DNA of 64,000 nucleotides from Isoperla grammatica (lineage: Eukaryota; Arthropoda; Insecta; Plecoptera; Perlodidae). Within the stretch, counting starts at the first letter, position 1; each line of letters starts with the position of its first letter. The notes below the pieces were generated by a model. That model did no database searches. It was not told the DNA's origin and was given only the letters and a program-made list of their open reading frames with translations. This document shows, piece by piece, positions 10,618 through 23,614 of the stretch. A program made the position numbers and the translations under genes. The stretch lies in NCBI GenBank assembly GCA_945910005.1, contig OX246741.1:42190232-42254231 (forward strand), in the 5' to 3' direction.

Positions 10618-13459
10618 TTCTATGCACACACGCACTTGTCCTCCAAACATGCTCGGGTAATATTCCAGACACTGGATGCAACTGCATTGATTGAGCTATA
10701 TGCACACACGCACTTGTCCTCCAAACATGCTGGGTAAAATTCCAGACACTGGATGCAACTGCATTGATTGCGCTATACGCACACACGCACTTTGCCATCC
10801 AAACATGCTCGGCTAATATTGCAGACACTGGATGCAACTGCATTGATTGAGCTATATGGTATATGCACACACGCACTTTGCCCCCCAAACATGCCCGGGT
10901 AATATTCCAGACACTGGATGCAACTGCATTGATTGAGCTATATGCACACACGCACTTTGCCCTCCAAACATGCTCGGGTAATATTCCAGACACTGGATGC
11001 AACTGCATTGATTGAGCTATCTGCACACACGCACTTTGCCCTCCAAACATGCTCGGGTAATATTGCAGACACTGGATGCAACTGCATTGATTGAGCTATC
11101 TGCACACACGCACTTTGCCCTCCAAACATGCTCGGGTAATATTCCAGACACTGGATGCAACTGCATTGATTGAGCTATATGCACACACGCACTTTGCCCC
11201 CCAAACATGCTCGGGTAATATTCCAGACACTGGATGCAACTGCATTGATTGAGCTATATGCACACACGCACTTTGCCCTCCAAACATGCTGGGTAATATT
11301 GCAGACACTGGATGCAACTGCATTGATTGAGCTATATGCACACACGCACTTTGCCCTCCAAACATGCCCGGGTAATATTGCAGACACTGGATGCAACTGC
11401 ATTGATTGAGCTATATGCACACACGCACTTTGCCCTCCAAACATGCTGGGTAATATTGCAGACACTGGATGCAACTGCATTGATTGAGCTATATGCACAC
11501 ACGAACTTTCCCCTCCAAACATGCTCGGGTAATATTGCAGACACTGGATGCAACTGCATTGATTGAGCTATATGCACACACGCACTTTGCCCTCCAAACA
11601 TGCTCGGGTAATATTGCAGACACTGGATGCAACTGCATTGATTGAGCTATATGCACACACGCACTTTGCCCCCCAAACATGCCCGGGTAATATTCCAGAC
11701 ACTGGATGCAACTGCATTGATTGAGCTATATGCACACACGCACTTTGCCCCCCAAACATGCTCGGGTAATATTCCAGACACTGGATGCAACTGCATTGAT
11801 TGAGCTATATGCACACACGCACTTTGCCCCCCAAACATGCTCGGGTAATATTCCAGACACTGGATGCAACTGCATTGATTGAGCTATATGCACACACGCA
11901 CTTTGCCCTCCAAACATGCTCGGGTAATATTCCAGACACTGGATGCAACTGCATTGATTGAGCTATCTGCACACACGCACTTTGCCCTCCAAACATGCTC
12001 GGGTAATATTGCAGACACTGGATGCAACTGCATTGATTGAGCTATCTGCACACACGCACTTTGCCCTCCAAACATGCTCGGGTAATATTCCAGACACTGG
12101 ATGCAACTGCATTGATTGAGCTATATGCACACACGCACTTTGCCCCCCAAACATGCTCGGGTAATATTCCAGACACTGGATGCAACTGCATTGATTGAGC
12201 TATATGCACACACGCACTTTGCCCTCCAAACATGCTGGGTAATATTGCAGACACTGGATGCAACTGCATTGATTGAGCTATATGCACACACGCACTTTGC
12301 CCTCCAAACATGCCCGGGTAATATTGCAGACACTGGATGCAACTGCATTGATTGAGCTATATGCACACACGCACTTTGCCCTCCAAACATGCTGGGTAAT
12401 ATTGCAGACACTGGATGCAACTGCATTGATTGAGCTATATGCACACACGAACTTTCCCCTCCAAACATGCTCGGGTAATATTGCAGACACTGGATGCAAC
12501 TGCATTGATTGAGCTATATGCACACACGCACTTTGCCCTCCAAACATGCTCGGGTAATATTGCAGACACTGGATGCAACTGCATTGATTGAGCTATATGC
12601 ACACACGCACTTTGCCCCCCAAACATGCCCGGGTAATATTCCAGACACTGGATGCAACTGCATTGATTGAGCTATATGCACACACGCACTTTCCCCTCCA
12701 AACATGCCCGGGTAATATTCCAGACACTGGATGCAACTGCATTGATTGAGCTATCTGCACACACGCACTTTGCCCCCCAAACATGCCCGGGTAATATTGC
12801 AGACACTGGATGCAACCGCATTGATTGAGCTATATGCACACATGCACTTGTCCTCCAAACATGCCCGGGTAATATTGCAGACACTGGATGCAACTGCATT
12901 GATTAAGCTATATGCACACACGCACTTTGCCCCCCAAACATGCCCGGGTAATATTCCAGACACTGGATGCAACTGCATTGATTAAGCTATATGCACACAC
13001 GCACTTTGCCCCCCAAACATGCCCGGGTAATATTGCAGACACTGGATGCAACTGCATTGATTAAGCTATATGCACACACGCACTTTGCCCCCCAAACATG
13101 CCCGGGTAATATTCCAGACACTGGATGCAACTGCATTGATTGAGCTATATGCACACACGCACTTTGCCCCCCAAACATGCCCGGGTAATATTCCAGACAC
13201 TGGATGCAACTGCATTGATTAAGCTATATGCACACACGCACTTTGCCCCCCAAACATGCCCGGGTAATATTCCAGACACTGGATGCGACTGCATTGATTG
13301 AGCTATATGCACACACGCACTTTGCCCTCCAAACATGCCCGGGTAATATTCCTGACACTGGATGCAACTGCATTGATTGAGCTCTATGCACACACGCACT
13401 TTGCCCTCCAAACATGCTCGGGTAATATTCCTGACACTGGATGCAACTGCATTGATTGC
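10618..13459. repeat. Satellite-like tandem array, 79-bp unit, about 36 copies
   Basis: About 2.84 kb of head-to-tail units of 79 bp (some 78). Each contains gcacacacgcactttgcc, ccaaacatgc[c/t]cgggtaat, att[c/g]cagacactggatg and caactgcattgattgagc. Variants are point changes such as gagctatct against gagctatat, and gctgggtaat with one base lost. Because 79 is not a multiple of three, all the overlapping open frames here are by-products. Within the array, the block from about 10897 to 11747 appears again, apparently unchanged, 946 bp downstream (about 11843-12693): a 12-unit higher-order repeat. The last two units (to 13459) decay into unique sequence. Confidence 0.95.
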
Positions 13460-16400
13460 GATATCGAGTTACGTCAGCTAATTACAGGACTTGAGGGACG
13501 TGTGCAGTATTGGCAGAATAGCGAGGTTCATGTTCAGGTGTTTAATTACGACCATCAATAATGTAGAGAGCGTCATACGAGATGGTTCATTCAGAGTGTT
13601 AGCTTGATGAATGGGCGGCGGGATGAAAGGCCATGTAGACGCTTACTAACGCCATTGTGTAGGTTCCTCTTTGTGCGTTGTCTCACGTGACATGAATACA
13701 CCATAGCATTCACGTACACATACCTAAACCTAGACCTATAAACTTAATCTAAAGGAATATACAAATGATATTGTACTGAATACTGAATGAATTTTTTAGA
13801 ACAATGTCCTTCGTATTGGCATTTTATTATTACATATCATTATTTATTTACATAAACAAAAGATTAGTGAATATGATATTAACATAATAGTTGCATATAT
13901 AATTGTATTTCTACTTATTTCTTTCCCATGATGACCTGTACCAAAGATTACACATTTGCCTGTATACATCATTCACTTTATATTATACTGAACTATGCTA
14001 AAATGTGATATTGCGATGATAGCGTGCTGGATGTGACGGTGAAGTTGTGAACAAACATGATATAACCATGCAACGTGTAGTACATAGGTAGTATAAAGAG
14101 ACATCGTATATAACTAGCTTTTCGGTTACCAGAATTCGAATAGTATCGAATTCTGACCTTCTATAACAGTGTATATTGAAAATGATGGCCGTGAAAGAGC
14201 AAGACATGTACATACAACCAATGTAATGCTATCTATACCGTGAAACAAACTAATGAATAAAGCATACGACGGTCGCACACTTTCAATCGCCAATACGAAC
14301 AAATTCATACACATACGATAACAAACAAAATCAACGGAAGATTAACTTTCTAAACTGGTACGAGTGGACACAGATAAAATGGTAGGTCACGGATACCTAT
14401 GAAGTCCACCAAATGGCGAAACTATACTATAACTAGTTCTTTTCATTCTTTCAGTGATAATTTATAGTTATTTTAGTGAGTATTCTACAATTATGCAGAA
14501 GTGACCATCTTGTTTTGTTTTGTATTATATTTAGAGTATGTATTGGTTTACTTTAGTTTATTGGTATATTTAGCTATTAGAAATAGGAAAATACATGCAC
14601 TGGTACACGCGCACAAGTCTTCTGACTTATGTATGTACCTAGTAGCAACAACATAAAGTAATGTTTTATTCTAATATGAAAAACATCGTTAATTACATTG
14701 TACAAGTACCATGCCAAATAAATGAAATGAAATGGTTACAATTCTATAATTCCAGTGATGAGATAGCAGCAATTTAAGCTTGCGCTATGCGACTCTCCAA
14801 AGGACTGGATTAATAAAGCGTTATTTCATGAACTGATATGTGTCATGTTTACATTAAGGAAGCGACTGTTTTTAATATTCATAATTCTCGTAGCTTGGTC
14901 GACATGGTTCGCGTATTCGTTTGTCATGTTATAATAAAAACGATTTTTAAACCGTGACTGGATAGAGTAAAATACCCAAGAGACGGGGAGAATTGCGGTA
15001 TAGGAGGTACAAATATGAGGACAAATTATGATTCTGAAGATAGATTGTGGTTTAAATACGAAACTGTTTGAACAAGCGAACAAATACAAAAAAAATAAAC
15101 AGTAGAGAGCTTCATTAATTTGTCAAATGCGTGAAGAAAATGTTGGCGCTGGACAACGACAGACCGGAATGGTATTAATGTTCACTGTGTCTTTAGGAAG
15201 GGACAGTCTGAATCAAAACAGTATTTTGGCTTTAACCACAAAATATACCTTTAGTAACAGCAGTTTGTCGATCATAGTTCACTAACTTACGTTCTTGCAA
15301 TACAAGTATTTGCTTTTAAGATCCTTCCATATTACTATTGAAATGTGTTACGGGAGGATTGATATTCACAGATATGCTCAAATACTGATTTCGTAAGCTG
15401 TGAAAAGCATCTCTGGACATTTTTCAACCACTAGACTAGAAACCAGGAGTAGGACCTCTACGAAAAACACGAAACCTTTACAAGAGAGATGTTTTTGAAG
15501 GTGAATTGCATAAAAATCTCTTCAAGAAACTTTTAGAACAAATAACAAAAATAGGATTTCATTGACTTGACTTTCTTCTTTGCTGACTCGCGGAAAAGAT
15601 CTCTTCGAAAACAACAAAAGTGCTTTGAAGGGCTTGGAATCAAGCCTCTTACTGTTTACCCTTTGTGAACAGAATTATAAATGACCACCCAAGTTGTAAT
15701 CTTTGCCCTTCCAGTTTATTAAAAATGACTATGAATATAATTTCCATTTTATTTTTGGTCTTGAAATAAATTCTATAAATTCGTTTGATAAGAATGTTTG
15801 ACAAGACAAAAATAAAAGAGAAGAACTAAATTAATTTATTCCGTTTAACTTCGTATCAATCATATCGTTTTGTAGAAAATCATATGTTTTGATATATTTG
15901 ATGTTTTAAGTAGTTCTGTTTGGCACAGTGTCAAAATATTATTAGAATTAAACAATTTTAAAAACACACATTGCTTCTTGAAATGAATACAGAGTTCATA
16001 GAAAGTAATGTAATTTCAATTCCTTGTGAGCGCCATTCGGATTGAGCCGAGTGTGATCTGAAACTAGAAGCACTCGACCTCAAAGTAGAAAGGCTACTTA
16101 CTTAAAGAAAGTGATTTTTACAAACACTTCGTACTGCGCCCTGTGCACTTTATACCTTCTCGTCTACAGAAGTGATAGAATTGAGTGAAGACGGCGCCAT
16201 AAGCCCCGTAATATCATTCTTCAAATGCGGTATTGGTTTTTCTCGGAAGCTTTTGATACGCTTTGACAATTTATAACTGAATGGAGAAGCTCAAGAAGAT
16301 ATGAGACCGTGGAAGGGTGCGAGAATGAGATTGCTATCTCGATGCGATTTATATAAAAAGTTATCGAATTTCTGCTTAACCAATAAAAGTTCCCTTATAA

Positions 16401-18590
16401 ATCTTTGAGCACGCACAGAAGAACAGAATTGTAATAATATTATACTTTTGTCAAGAAAACGTATCAACTCTTAGTACTCATTTATGTACATTAAAAGTTT
16501 ATTTGTTTTTTTCTGAGTAAATCGTTGTATGTTCTGTCCGGTAAATGTTGATGAAACACGAAATGTAATGGAAAATGTGGGAACCTTGTTGCTTTACATC
16601 CCTAATATTGAAATTATGCTAGTCAGGTCGATAAGGGCTGATGAAACTGAAGGGCAATTATGTATAGAATGACTGGAAGTAAAGAGACAAAACAGCGAGC
16701 TGTTTCAACCTAATTGTTAAGGCAACAAAATTTACATAATTGATGTTTAATTAAGCATCTCGTTGCTAAGGCGGATTATATTCTTGCATGCACGGAATGT
16801 GGTGAGAACTGCGTCCTAGTTCCAGCTGTCGACGGAGCGTTGTATGAGTATCACGGGCCGAGCGGAATAACGTCAATACGCATCGTTGCCGAGCGGAACG
16901 AGAGCAAGTCGTATGATTGCGTTACCGAGCGCTGCCGGAGGCTCAGAACGCTCCCGAGCGTAGCAACCTACGTCTGGAGCTCGCTCCGCAAAGATTTCAC
17001 AAGACGAAGACACAACACTTTTATTACATACGAAACAAGATTAAACTCGTAGAAAAAAATGTTGTTTCTCTACAAAAAATGTACTTTGTAAAGAAATATG
17101 TTTTAACAATATGGGAGATGCTTTCTTTCCTTTGGGGTGTTATACTGTACGTGTAATGAAAATGTTTATAATATTATAACGAGACGTTCTGCCGAAAATA
17201 CTTGGTCTTTGCATAATATTTAATAAGAGGATTATATATATCAATAAATGTATCTAATTACATAGATGAAACATTTAGTTATAGTTTCGGCTTCCCCAAT
17301 TCTTCTCCTTGTCTACACGCTTTGTAGTGATATAACACTTTTCAATTCTTGTGTGTTATGCAAAGATTGATTATCTGTGGTAATAATTTGACTTTAAATT
17401 GCTTCAAGGTTCAAATTCTGGTACACTTGGCCAGTAAAACAAGAAAAAGTTATATACGGACGTTGACTATGAATTCGCGTTGACTATGAAATAGGCTATT
17501 GAAAAATAGTTCGGTAACATTTGTGTCTTACGGCTCTAAAGTATTGACCAAAGAAATGCGTTTACTTGTGAGTAAACAGGCCCGAAAGCTAAGCAAACAT
17601 CTCTAACGTGAGTCAACATGATAACCGTAGAGTTCATATTTATACAAGTCTGACGATAAACACACATTCAAAGTTTTCACAAAATGGTAAAACGAAATTG
17701 CAAGATAAACATCATGCCTTCAAAGTATGTATAAATGTATTTGTTGACTCCATCCACAAATGACTTGGTTCTCGAAAACGATATTTTTCTTTCTGTCGTG
17801 TCGTGCACAAAAAGAACATTTTCTCTCCTTCTCTTTGTTCTGTTCGTGATGAAAAGTTGTTAAGTTTGGCTGGACCTGTTGCCCGGGCGGCCTTTACGCA
17901 CTCCTTTGGGGTAACTTAACACTCTTAGCACCCCCACGCCTCCGCTTCACACCTTTTAACCCTCACACCCCTCAAAACTGAGCGCCGCTGATGCCCAGCT
18001 CTCGGATAAGACGGGGTAAGCAAAGATCTAAAGAAGTGTTGAACATTATATTATATTCGTCGCGTCATTATATTTACAAGCATGAATAATTAGTGAACCA
18101 AAAGGAATGTACGAGTAAGTTAAAGCAAACAAATGCAATTTTGTTTATTATATCATGTGTCTGTTTTACAAAACAAATCAAAAATAAATTTAATTATTTA
18201 TACTACTATAATTCTATAGAACAAAATTTTAACTACAAGTATATATTGACGACTTGTCCAATGCAGCTGTAGTAACTACTAACTCGTAAATACCACATTT
18301 ATATCAAATAAAAACAGATATTTTCTTGAACATGTTCACAACATCCGCTTTGAATACGCCTTTTAATAAATAGTTAAAATCTCTTAACCAAACTTTCATT
18401 TCTTGGTAAAAGGAAAAAGAAAAAACTCAAACAGGGAGACATCTCGCAAAAATTTGAGGCGCAATGCGTCTGTACTAAAAACTAAGGAAAACAGTTGTCT
18501 TCTATCCTCTTACCGTAATCCGCTGTTTATAAGGAATTAATGTAACTCAAAACTCTCTTATCCACAAGTTTCATCTAGTACTAAAGCTAG
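13460..18590. other. No gene seen
   Basis: Five kilobases of AT-rich non-coding DNA. A GC-richer island at about 16790-17000 repeats a short gagcg-type motif (ccgagcgg, ccgagcgc, cccgagcg) and contains a 70-codon open frame with no recognisable domain. Another GC-richer stretch at 17880-18010 has stops in all the frames I tried. No gene is supported. Confidence 0.45.
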
Positions 18591-18640
18591 TTGATCCCCC
18601 GGACTCCAGAGTCCGGACTAAAGATAAGTCCGGTGATCAA
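18591..18640. repeat. Short inverted repeat with TTGATC ends
   Basis: ttgatcccccggact and agtccggtgatcaa (reverse complement ttgatcaccggact) bracket about 50 bp, with an additional inner copy of agtccgg. It resembles the end of a foldback element or a small hairpin. Confidence 0.5.
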
Positions 18641-18659
18641 ATGAAGACGTTGCCTTAGC

Positions 18660-18727
18660 AACAGAGATGGCTCAGTCGTATTCCCAGGGGCAAAGCCGTC
18701 AGGGTACAAGTCCATCCCAGTTCTCTA
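18660..18727 (+). repeat. Weak tRNA-like segment
   Basis: A box A-like gatggctcagtcg is followed about 35 bp later by a degenerate box B-like gggtacaagtcc. It sits directly left of the long hairpin at 18736. Possibly a SINE head; too diverged to be sure. Confidence 0.25.
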
Positions 18728-18735
18728 ACATATAG

Positions 18736-18892
18736 GCAGCCCAAGACAGCCTTACACATGCTTTCGTCACAGGCGAGGTATTCGTAGCCAATCAGCGAAC
18801 CGGCCGAGACAAGCGCGCGCAGATAACGATCGCTGAATGGCTACGAATACCTCGCCTGTGACGAAAGCATGTGTAAGGTTGTCTTGGGTTGC
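18736..18892. repeat. Long near-perfect hairpin, 63-bp arms, 31-bp loop
   Basis: The left arm (18736-18798) and the reverse complement of the right arm (18830-18892) agree at 60 of 63 positions; the three differences are isolated substitutions. The arm core includes acatgctttcgtcacaggcg. The 31-bp loop (18799-18829) is GC-rich (cggccg, gcgcgc). Such a structure is typical of a young foldback MITE; if transcribed it would form a long double-stranded stem suitable for small-RNA processing. No open frame lies inside. Confidence 0.9.
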
Positions 18893-20969
18893 CTGTACAA
18901 TATAACCGACATAGATTCGATACCGGCCACAGGCAGTCTAGTCACATGCAAAGGGGAATAGATTTTCTATGGGCGGGTTTCATACTAAAAACTACTATTA
19001 TTATAACTATATTTGATGTTGGTATTTTAGAAAACTGAACACAGTAGACTCCCAACCGAAGAAATGAAAATATTTCGTAAAGAAAACAGCAAATGACATG
19101 TCCATTGTGAAAAGCATCAGCTCGTAGTGACGTCTAGTGGCATCATAGTTATTCAGAGCAGCGCGCATCATGAATGCATAAATCTTGCGTGTGACGTCAC
19201 TTCTACCCCGAGAACTAGAGCACGCGAGCCGCGACGCTCGGCAAAACAATGTTAAATACACCGCCTTTGTTTAGTATTATGGTGGACTCTACGGGACTAT
19301 AAACTTAGTGTAAGTAAAGCGCCGAGTTCAGGAAGCTGGAGTTACGAGCTACTTGGTTAATTAATAAACGCGCAAAAAGGGTTCAAGTTAAATCATTCAT
19401 CGTTGTACTTACCATACTAGAGCACAAGTAGAGAATATGCTCGGGTTGAAAATATTGTGCTGATACCTCAATACACTCATGACTTTAAACTGGTATTTCC
19501 CCAGTATTATTTTGCTGGTCTGGTTCTTGCGGTTTGTATACGTAATCAGAAAACTTCCAATGTAAAACATAAGATACTGCATGTTTTTGTATTTCTGAAT
19601 GTGTATTATAGTTAGCGATCATATCGCCACTGTTAGTGGTTTTGGAGTTACGATTGTGTGAAAGTTACATAATGAACATGAAAAGAATTGTACACATAAT
19701 GTAAAGAAAATACAAATCATATAAATAATACGTTGAACGTGTATATGTGACGTTTAGAAGGCAATTTCTGCAGCACTTCCATTTCATTAATAAATAACTA
19801 TATGTTCAAAAGTAATAAAAACGCTTGATGATATTTAGCACGCTCAAGGGCCACTAGAACACGGGGAAGCAGAATACTCCATGGATAATATAAAATATGA
19901 ATCCAGTTTGGAACTGTCTTCAGTGCAGTGTTGTTCTCAAGGGAATTCGACAGACTTTCTTCAAAACCTGTTGCATTAGTTGTGATCAACTCCCAAACAC
20001 AACAGATGGACTATTTTATCTGTCGCAACGCCTTCAGAGTTTCTCTTCAAACGGGAAAGAGAAGTATCGTAATTTTTCAATATTTGTTCCAAAGTTCAGA
20101 AACACATTGTGCGATTTTAGCAAAGACACAAAGTTTCACATTTTTGTTTCATCACTATTTTAGTCTATTTATTTTTTACCTATCAAGTCAGTAAACTAGT
20201 TTTATGAATGAATATGATTATATAATATAATTGTTTCCATAATTATACACGCAAAACTGTTGGATTATTTCTGTCAGTATTTTCATATTCTTGGTTTCAA
20301 AACCACATATTTTCTTAAATTCCGTTATTTGGTTAATTTAAAACGTCGTGTCATAGAACAATAGAGTATGTTTTATTTTCAAATTGTTATATCTCTCCGG
20401 ATTCGTTGTAAGATTTTCTTTTAAGCTCTACGTAGAAATTTACTAATGTAATTTACATAAACTGTATAAGACACACAAACTTGCTACTAAAAATATTGAT
20501 ACGCAGTATCGTGGAGTAATCTAACGTTTGCAATGCCAGGAATCATTTTCCAGCATGGAGTATCTTACGTTTGATGTACACGTTCAAACCACGGAAACTA
20601 CAGCACGTAACAACTCCACATCATATATAGGATATAGATGAGTTTTTCTTTCATCACCATCTATATTCCAATTTTTGAATAGCCCTATTTAAATTAATAG
20701 AGACTCTTACTAGTGACCCTGCGCGTTGTCGGCGATGTTTTATAAATCAAGTTGTTTTTTAAAAGTAAATAAGATGTTTCAAAGATGCACGGTTTCGCAT
20801 TTTCTTCTGTTTTTACTTTCAAAGGATTAAGATTAGAAATCTCTTCGTCTAGACACTAGACAGAGTAAATACCTCTCTTTACAAGAGAGGGAGAGAGAAA
20901 ATCATTCTTTCAAGTACACTTAGCTGGAAGAGTATTCCAACAAAGAATATGCTTCACTTGCCAGATGAT
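18893..20969. other. No gene seen
   Basis: AT-rich non-coding DNA with short open frames lacking recognisable domains (for example 19007-19261 minus, 19897-20163 plus). A gtgtgacgtcact CRE-like site occurs near 19190. Confidence 0.5.
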
Positions 20970-21062
20970 GAAATCCCCAGGAAGCCGTGAGATTGCTCAA
21001 CGGAGACGACGACGTCATCTCAAGACTCTGTCGACGACTCTTAGCAGCATCCTGGGGATTTC
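20970..21062. repeat. 13-bp perfect inverted repeat
   Basis: gaaatccccagga at 20970-20982 and its exact reverse complement at 21050-21062, separated by 67 bp with repeated gacgac motifs. It could be a small foldback element. Confidence 0.6.
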
Positions 21063-21389
21063 AAGATTAACCTGTCAGAACAGTACCTCACCACACAACA
21101 GGCCTCTAACTGTGTGTGGGTTGGTAGACACGCCACGTGATGGTTCGTCCTGATGAGCGCTAAACCACGGTTACCAAGGCGTCCATAATTACAAAACATA
21201 TTGATCTAGACCTGTCCCAGATCATTGCCGGATATTATTTAAATTACTAAAGCATAACGTAAAATTTAAAAAAGTAAATACTAGAAATAAAAAAATCATA
21301 ACTTACCACATTTACTAAGTTCATTCAAAACCAGGCTGAATTATATAGAACTATATATTCCTTTGTTCTGCCGCAACGGCCTCATTATG

Positions 21390-21715
21390 GTTTTCCATGC
21401 CAGCAGCCAAGTTTGATCGAAAAGATGGCCGCACCGCACACAGGTGTGACGTAGGAGCAACCTATGAGTTTGTGACGCCAGGGTTTGCGCCAAAAAGTGT
21501 ACTTAGAATTACCGGCCTCGAACTATACATGAATTACACGTCAACACTGATAAGAGCGAATCGAGGGGAGGAACCAGTCAGTCAGCAGTCACTCTCTCGA
21601 CAGACCAACGACCACGAGGACAGATCGCGGTGGAGCGGCGATCTACGCAAAGGCTTATACGAGGACTCAAAAATATACCAGTGTAAAATAGGAGTAGATT
21701 CGAACTTTCGGTGAA
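21390..21715 (+). promoter_or_regulatory. GC-richer island, candidate 5' exon or promoter (speculative)
   Basis: A roughly 325-bp segment stands out from AT-rich flanks by higher G+C and an uninterrupted open frame of 105 codons (21397-21714) with no domain I recognise. It contains gaggaaccagtcagtcagca, which includes two TCAGT matches to the arthropod initiator element, and ends near a weak donor-like gtgaat at about 21711. It lies 15 kb upstream of the LDLa exon on the same strand. Only an inference; it could equally be a repeat. Confidence 0.18.
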
Positions 21716-23524
21716 TTACTTTCGTTTACCTGTGATCGATAAAATATATCGGAGCAATTTGAGAAGTTTCCACGTCAATAACAATACAACAATTGAACAA
21801 TATAGAAACGAGAACAAACAAGAACTAGATAGAATTCAGATATTATTCCGCTTTTAAATATTCCTTCGTACATGTTTTCCAAAATCTTACAATCTTGCAG
21901 CAACAACCTTGCGGTAATACATATACTTAGTAGTAACTTGAGAAGACTAATGCCTGGCATCATAAAAATGTGTTAAATAATTTACCCCCACTATAACTTG
22001 TTTTCTACAATGTATCCACCCTTCTGATTGGTAGTTACTGCGGAGATAACAAGTTAGCGGCAAGCTACAAATATTTCACTCTCTGTCAAAATAATGGGAC
22101 CAAGGGTGAGATGTAGTGTTACCTCAAACATCAACCTGTCATGTAATATAAAAATACACTATGTGTGCACTTGAAAATCAATAGTTCAAAGCATTAACAC
22201 AATTATCGACTTCCTCAGCGCTTGTAATTCGCTTGAGAGCCAGCCATGAATATTGTCTTGTTGATTTTAACTCTACCACAGACAACCCGAGACGTAACAA
22301 ACCACCCCCTCCCCCCTTCACCCCTTCACCCCTCCCCCCCCACCCCCCGCCATCATTGTTGCGTGACGAGGAAGGACTTAACGAAGGGTAGTGAGAGGAA
22401 TGGAAAGAGAATTGGCGGGTATTCAGTGAATGTACTTTCGCTGACATTCTTTACCAACACCACTTCGGGGTAGCCTTATTGAGTCTGGGCATACTAAACA
22501 AGGACATTAAATAATGTTAATATTTATTATTGTATTCGCTAAACGGGATCTAGCTTTAACGCAAGTGTAATTTAAACGCGACTGTTTTTGTGCCCGGTTT
22601 TAAAATCAGTTTGAACAAGGTTCATTTCTGCCATATTTTATAAAACGCGGGGTGAAAACACCGTACATAAAAAAAAAACATTGGAGAAACAGCCTGGTCA
22701 CAAATCGGTATTATTGTAGAATTTTCATTTTCGAATATAAACAAGCAAGTAGGAGACATATTCCACCGTTGTTCTGGAATATTTAGAGCGTTAGAAATTT
22801 AACTGTGTGTATTGTAGCATCTGGGGATGGTGTAAATCTTTTGTGCATCTGAATTATATAGATGAATGTACGGAAGTTTCGAAATGTGAGGATGGATATA
22901 AAACATCAACATGTAAAATATTAAAATACATACTAACACCATAAGAATATTTTCATTCATAAACGGACATATTGTTCTAACTGCAAGAAACCATCCTCAG
23001 TTGCATGAGAGATCCTTTTCATATATTTAAATTTGAATAAAAACTTAGTAATTTAATGAATCGTACACAAATACGTAAAAGACCTATCCGTTGTTCCAAA
23101 TAGAAAATCTTGTAACATTTTGGTCGCCCAGCTTCATAAGAGAACTATTCTTATTATATTATTCTGGTGTTTTTATGAATACAAATTTGTCAACATCTGC
23201 TTTGCTGTCAGAATTCTATTACATTTTCTTTCATGGTCCTCTTTTGTCTCATATCCCCCCTTCCCTGTCAACCATCTCATTCCCACAGCTTCTCAACCTA
23301 TCGAGAAACCTTAAACAAAGTTATCAATCTTTCTTACTTCTAGACCTTCCTCTTTCTAGACTATCCCGCTCATCCTCCTTCTGTATTCTAACAGACAAAC
23401 CAGACATACGCTCAAGTGTCAATTTTCTCGAATCAAAAACTACTGGCTGATGTTGATTCTTCTTGATTTAGGTCTCTTTTATTGCACTAATACTATTTAA
23501 GACGATAAGGGATGGTATAGAGTT
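21716..23524. other. No gene seen; C-rich run at 22300-22350
   Basis: AT-rich non-coding DNA. The tract 22300-22350 is almost pure C and T with C-runs of 4-8, so the minus strand has G-quadruplex-forming potential. An open frame at 23091-23450 is unrecognised. Confidence 0.5.
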
Positions 23525-23539
23525 GAAGAACAATTGCCT

Positions 23540-23614
23540 TGTGCAGTATTCGAACCCACGTCGCTAGATAACATACTATTACAACCTGCCCCCAACCGCA
23601 TGAGCCACCGGGAC
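23540..23614 (-). repeat. tRNA-like SINE-head remnant
   Basis: On the minus strand, box A-like ggtggctcatgcggttgg is followed by box B-like gggttcgaatac at the expected 40-60 bp distance. There is no clean cloverleaf, so a SINE head or pseudo-tRNA is more likely than a working tRNA gene. Confidence 0.45.

Noticed and set aside
10586..13561. Some thirty overlapping open frames on both strands with repeated MFGGQSACVHIAQSM-like peptides
   Set aside because: All come from a 79-bp tandem unit that lacks stops in some frames; they overlap each other in different frames and have no conserved domain.
16615..16660. CTGATGAAAC considered as a hammerhead core
   Set aside because: No room for stem II between CTGATGA and the following A-run; no stem III.
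16840..17052. 70-codon open frame in a GC-richer patch
   Set aside because: No domain and a low-complexity repeated gagcg motif; no splice or start context.
21121..21180. CTGATGAG considered as a second hammerhead ribozyme
   Set aside because: Followed by CGCTAAAC, with no stem II and no GAAA box.
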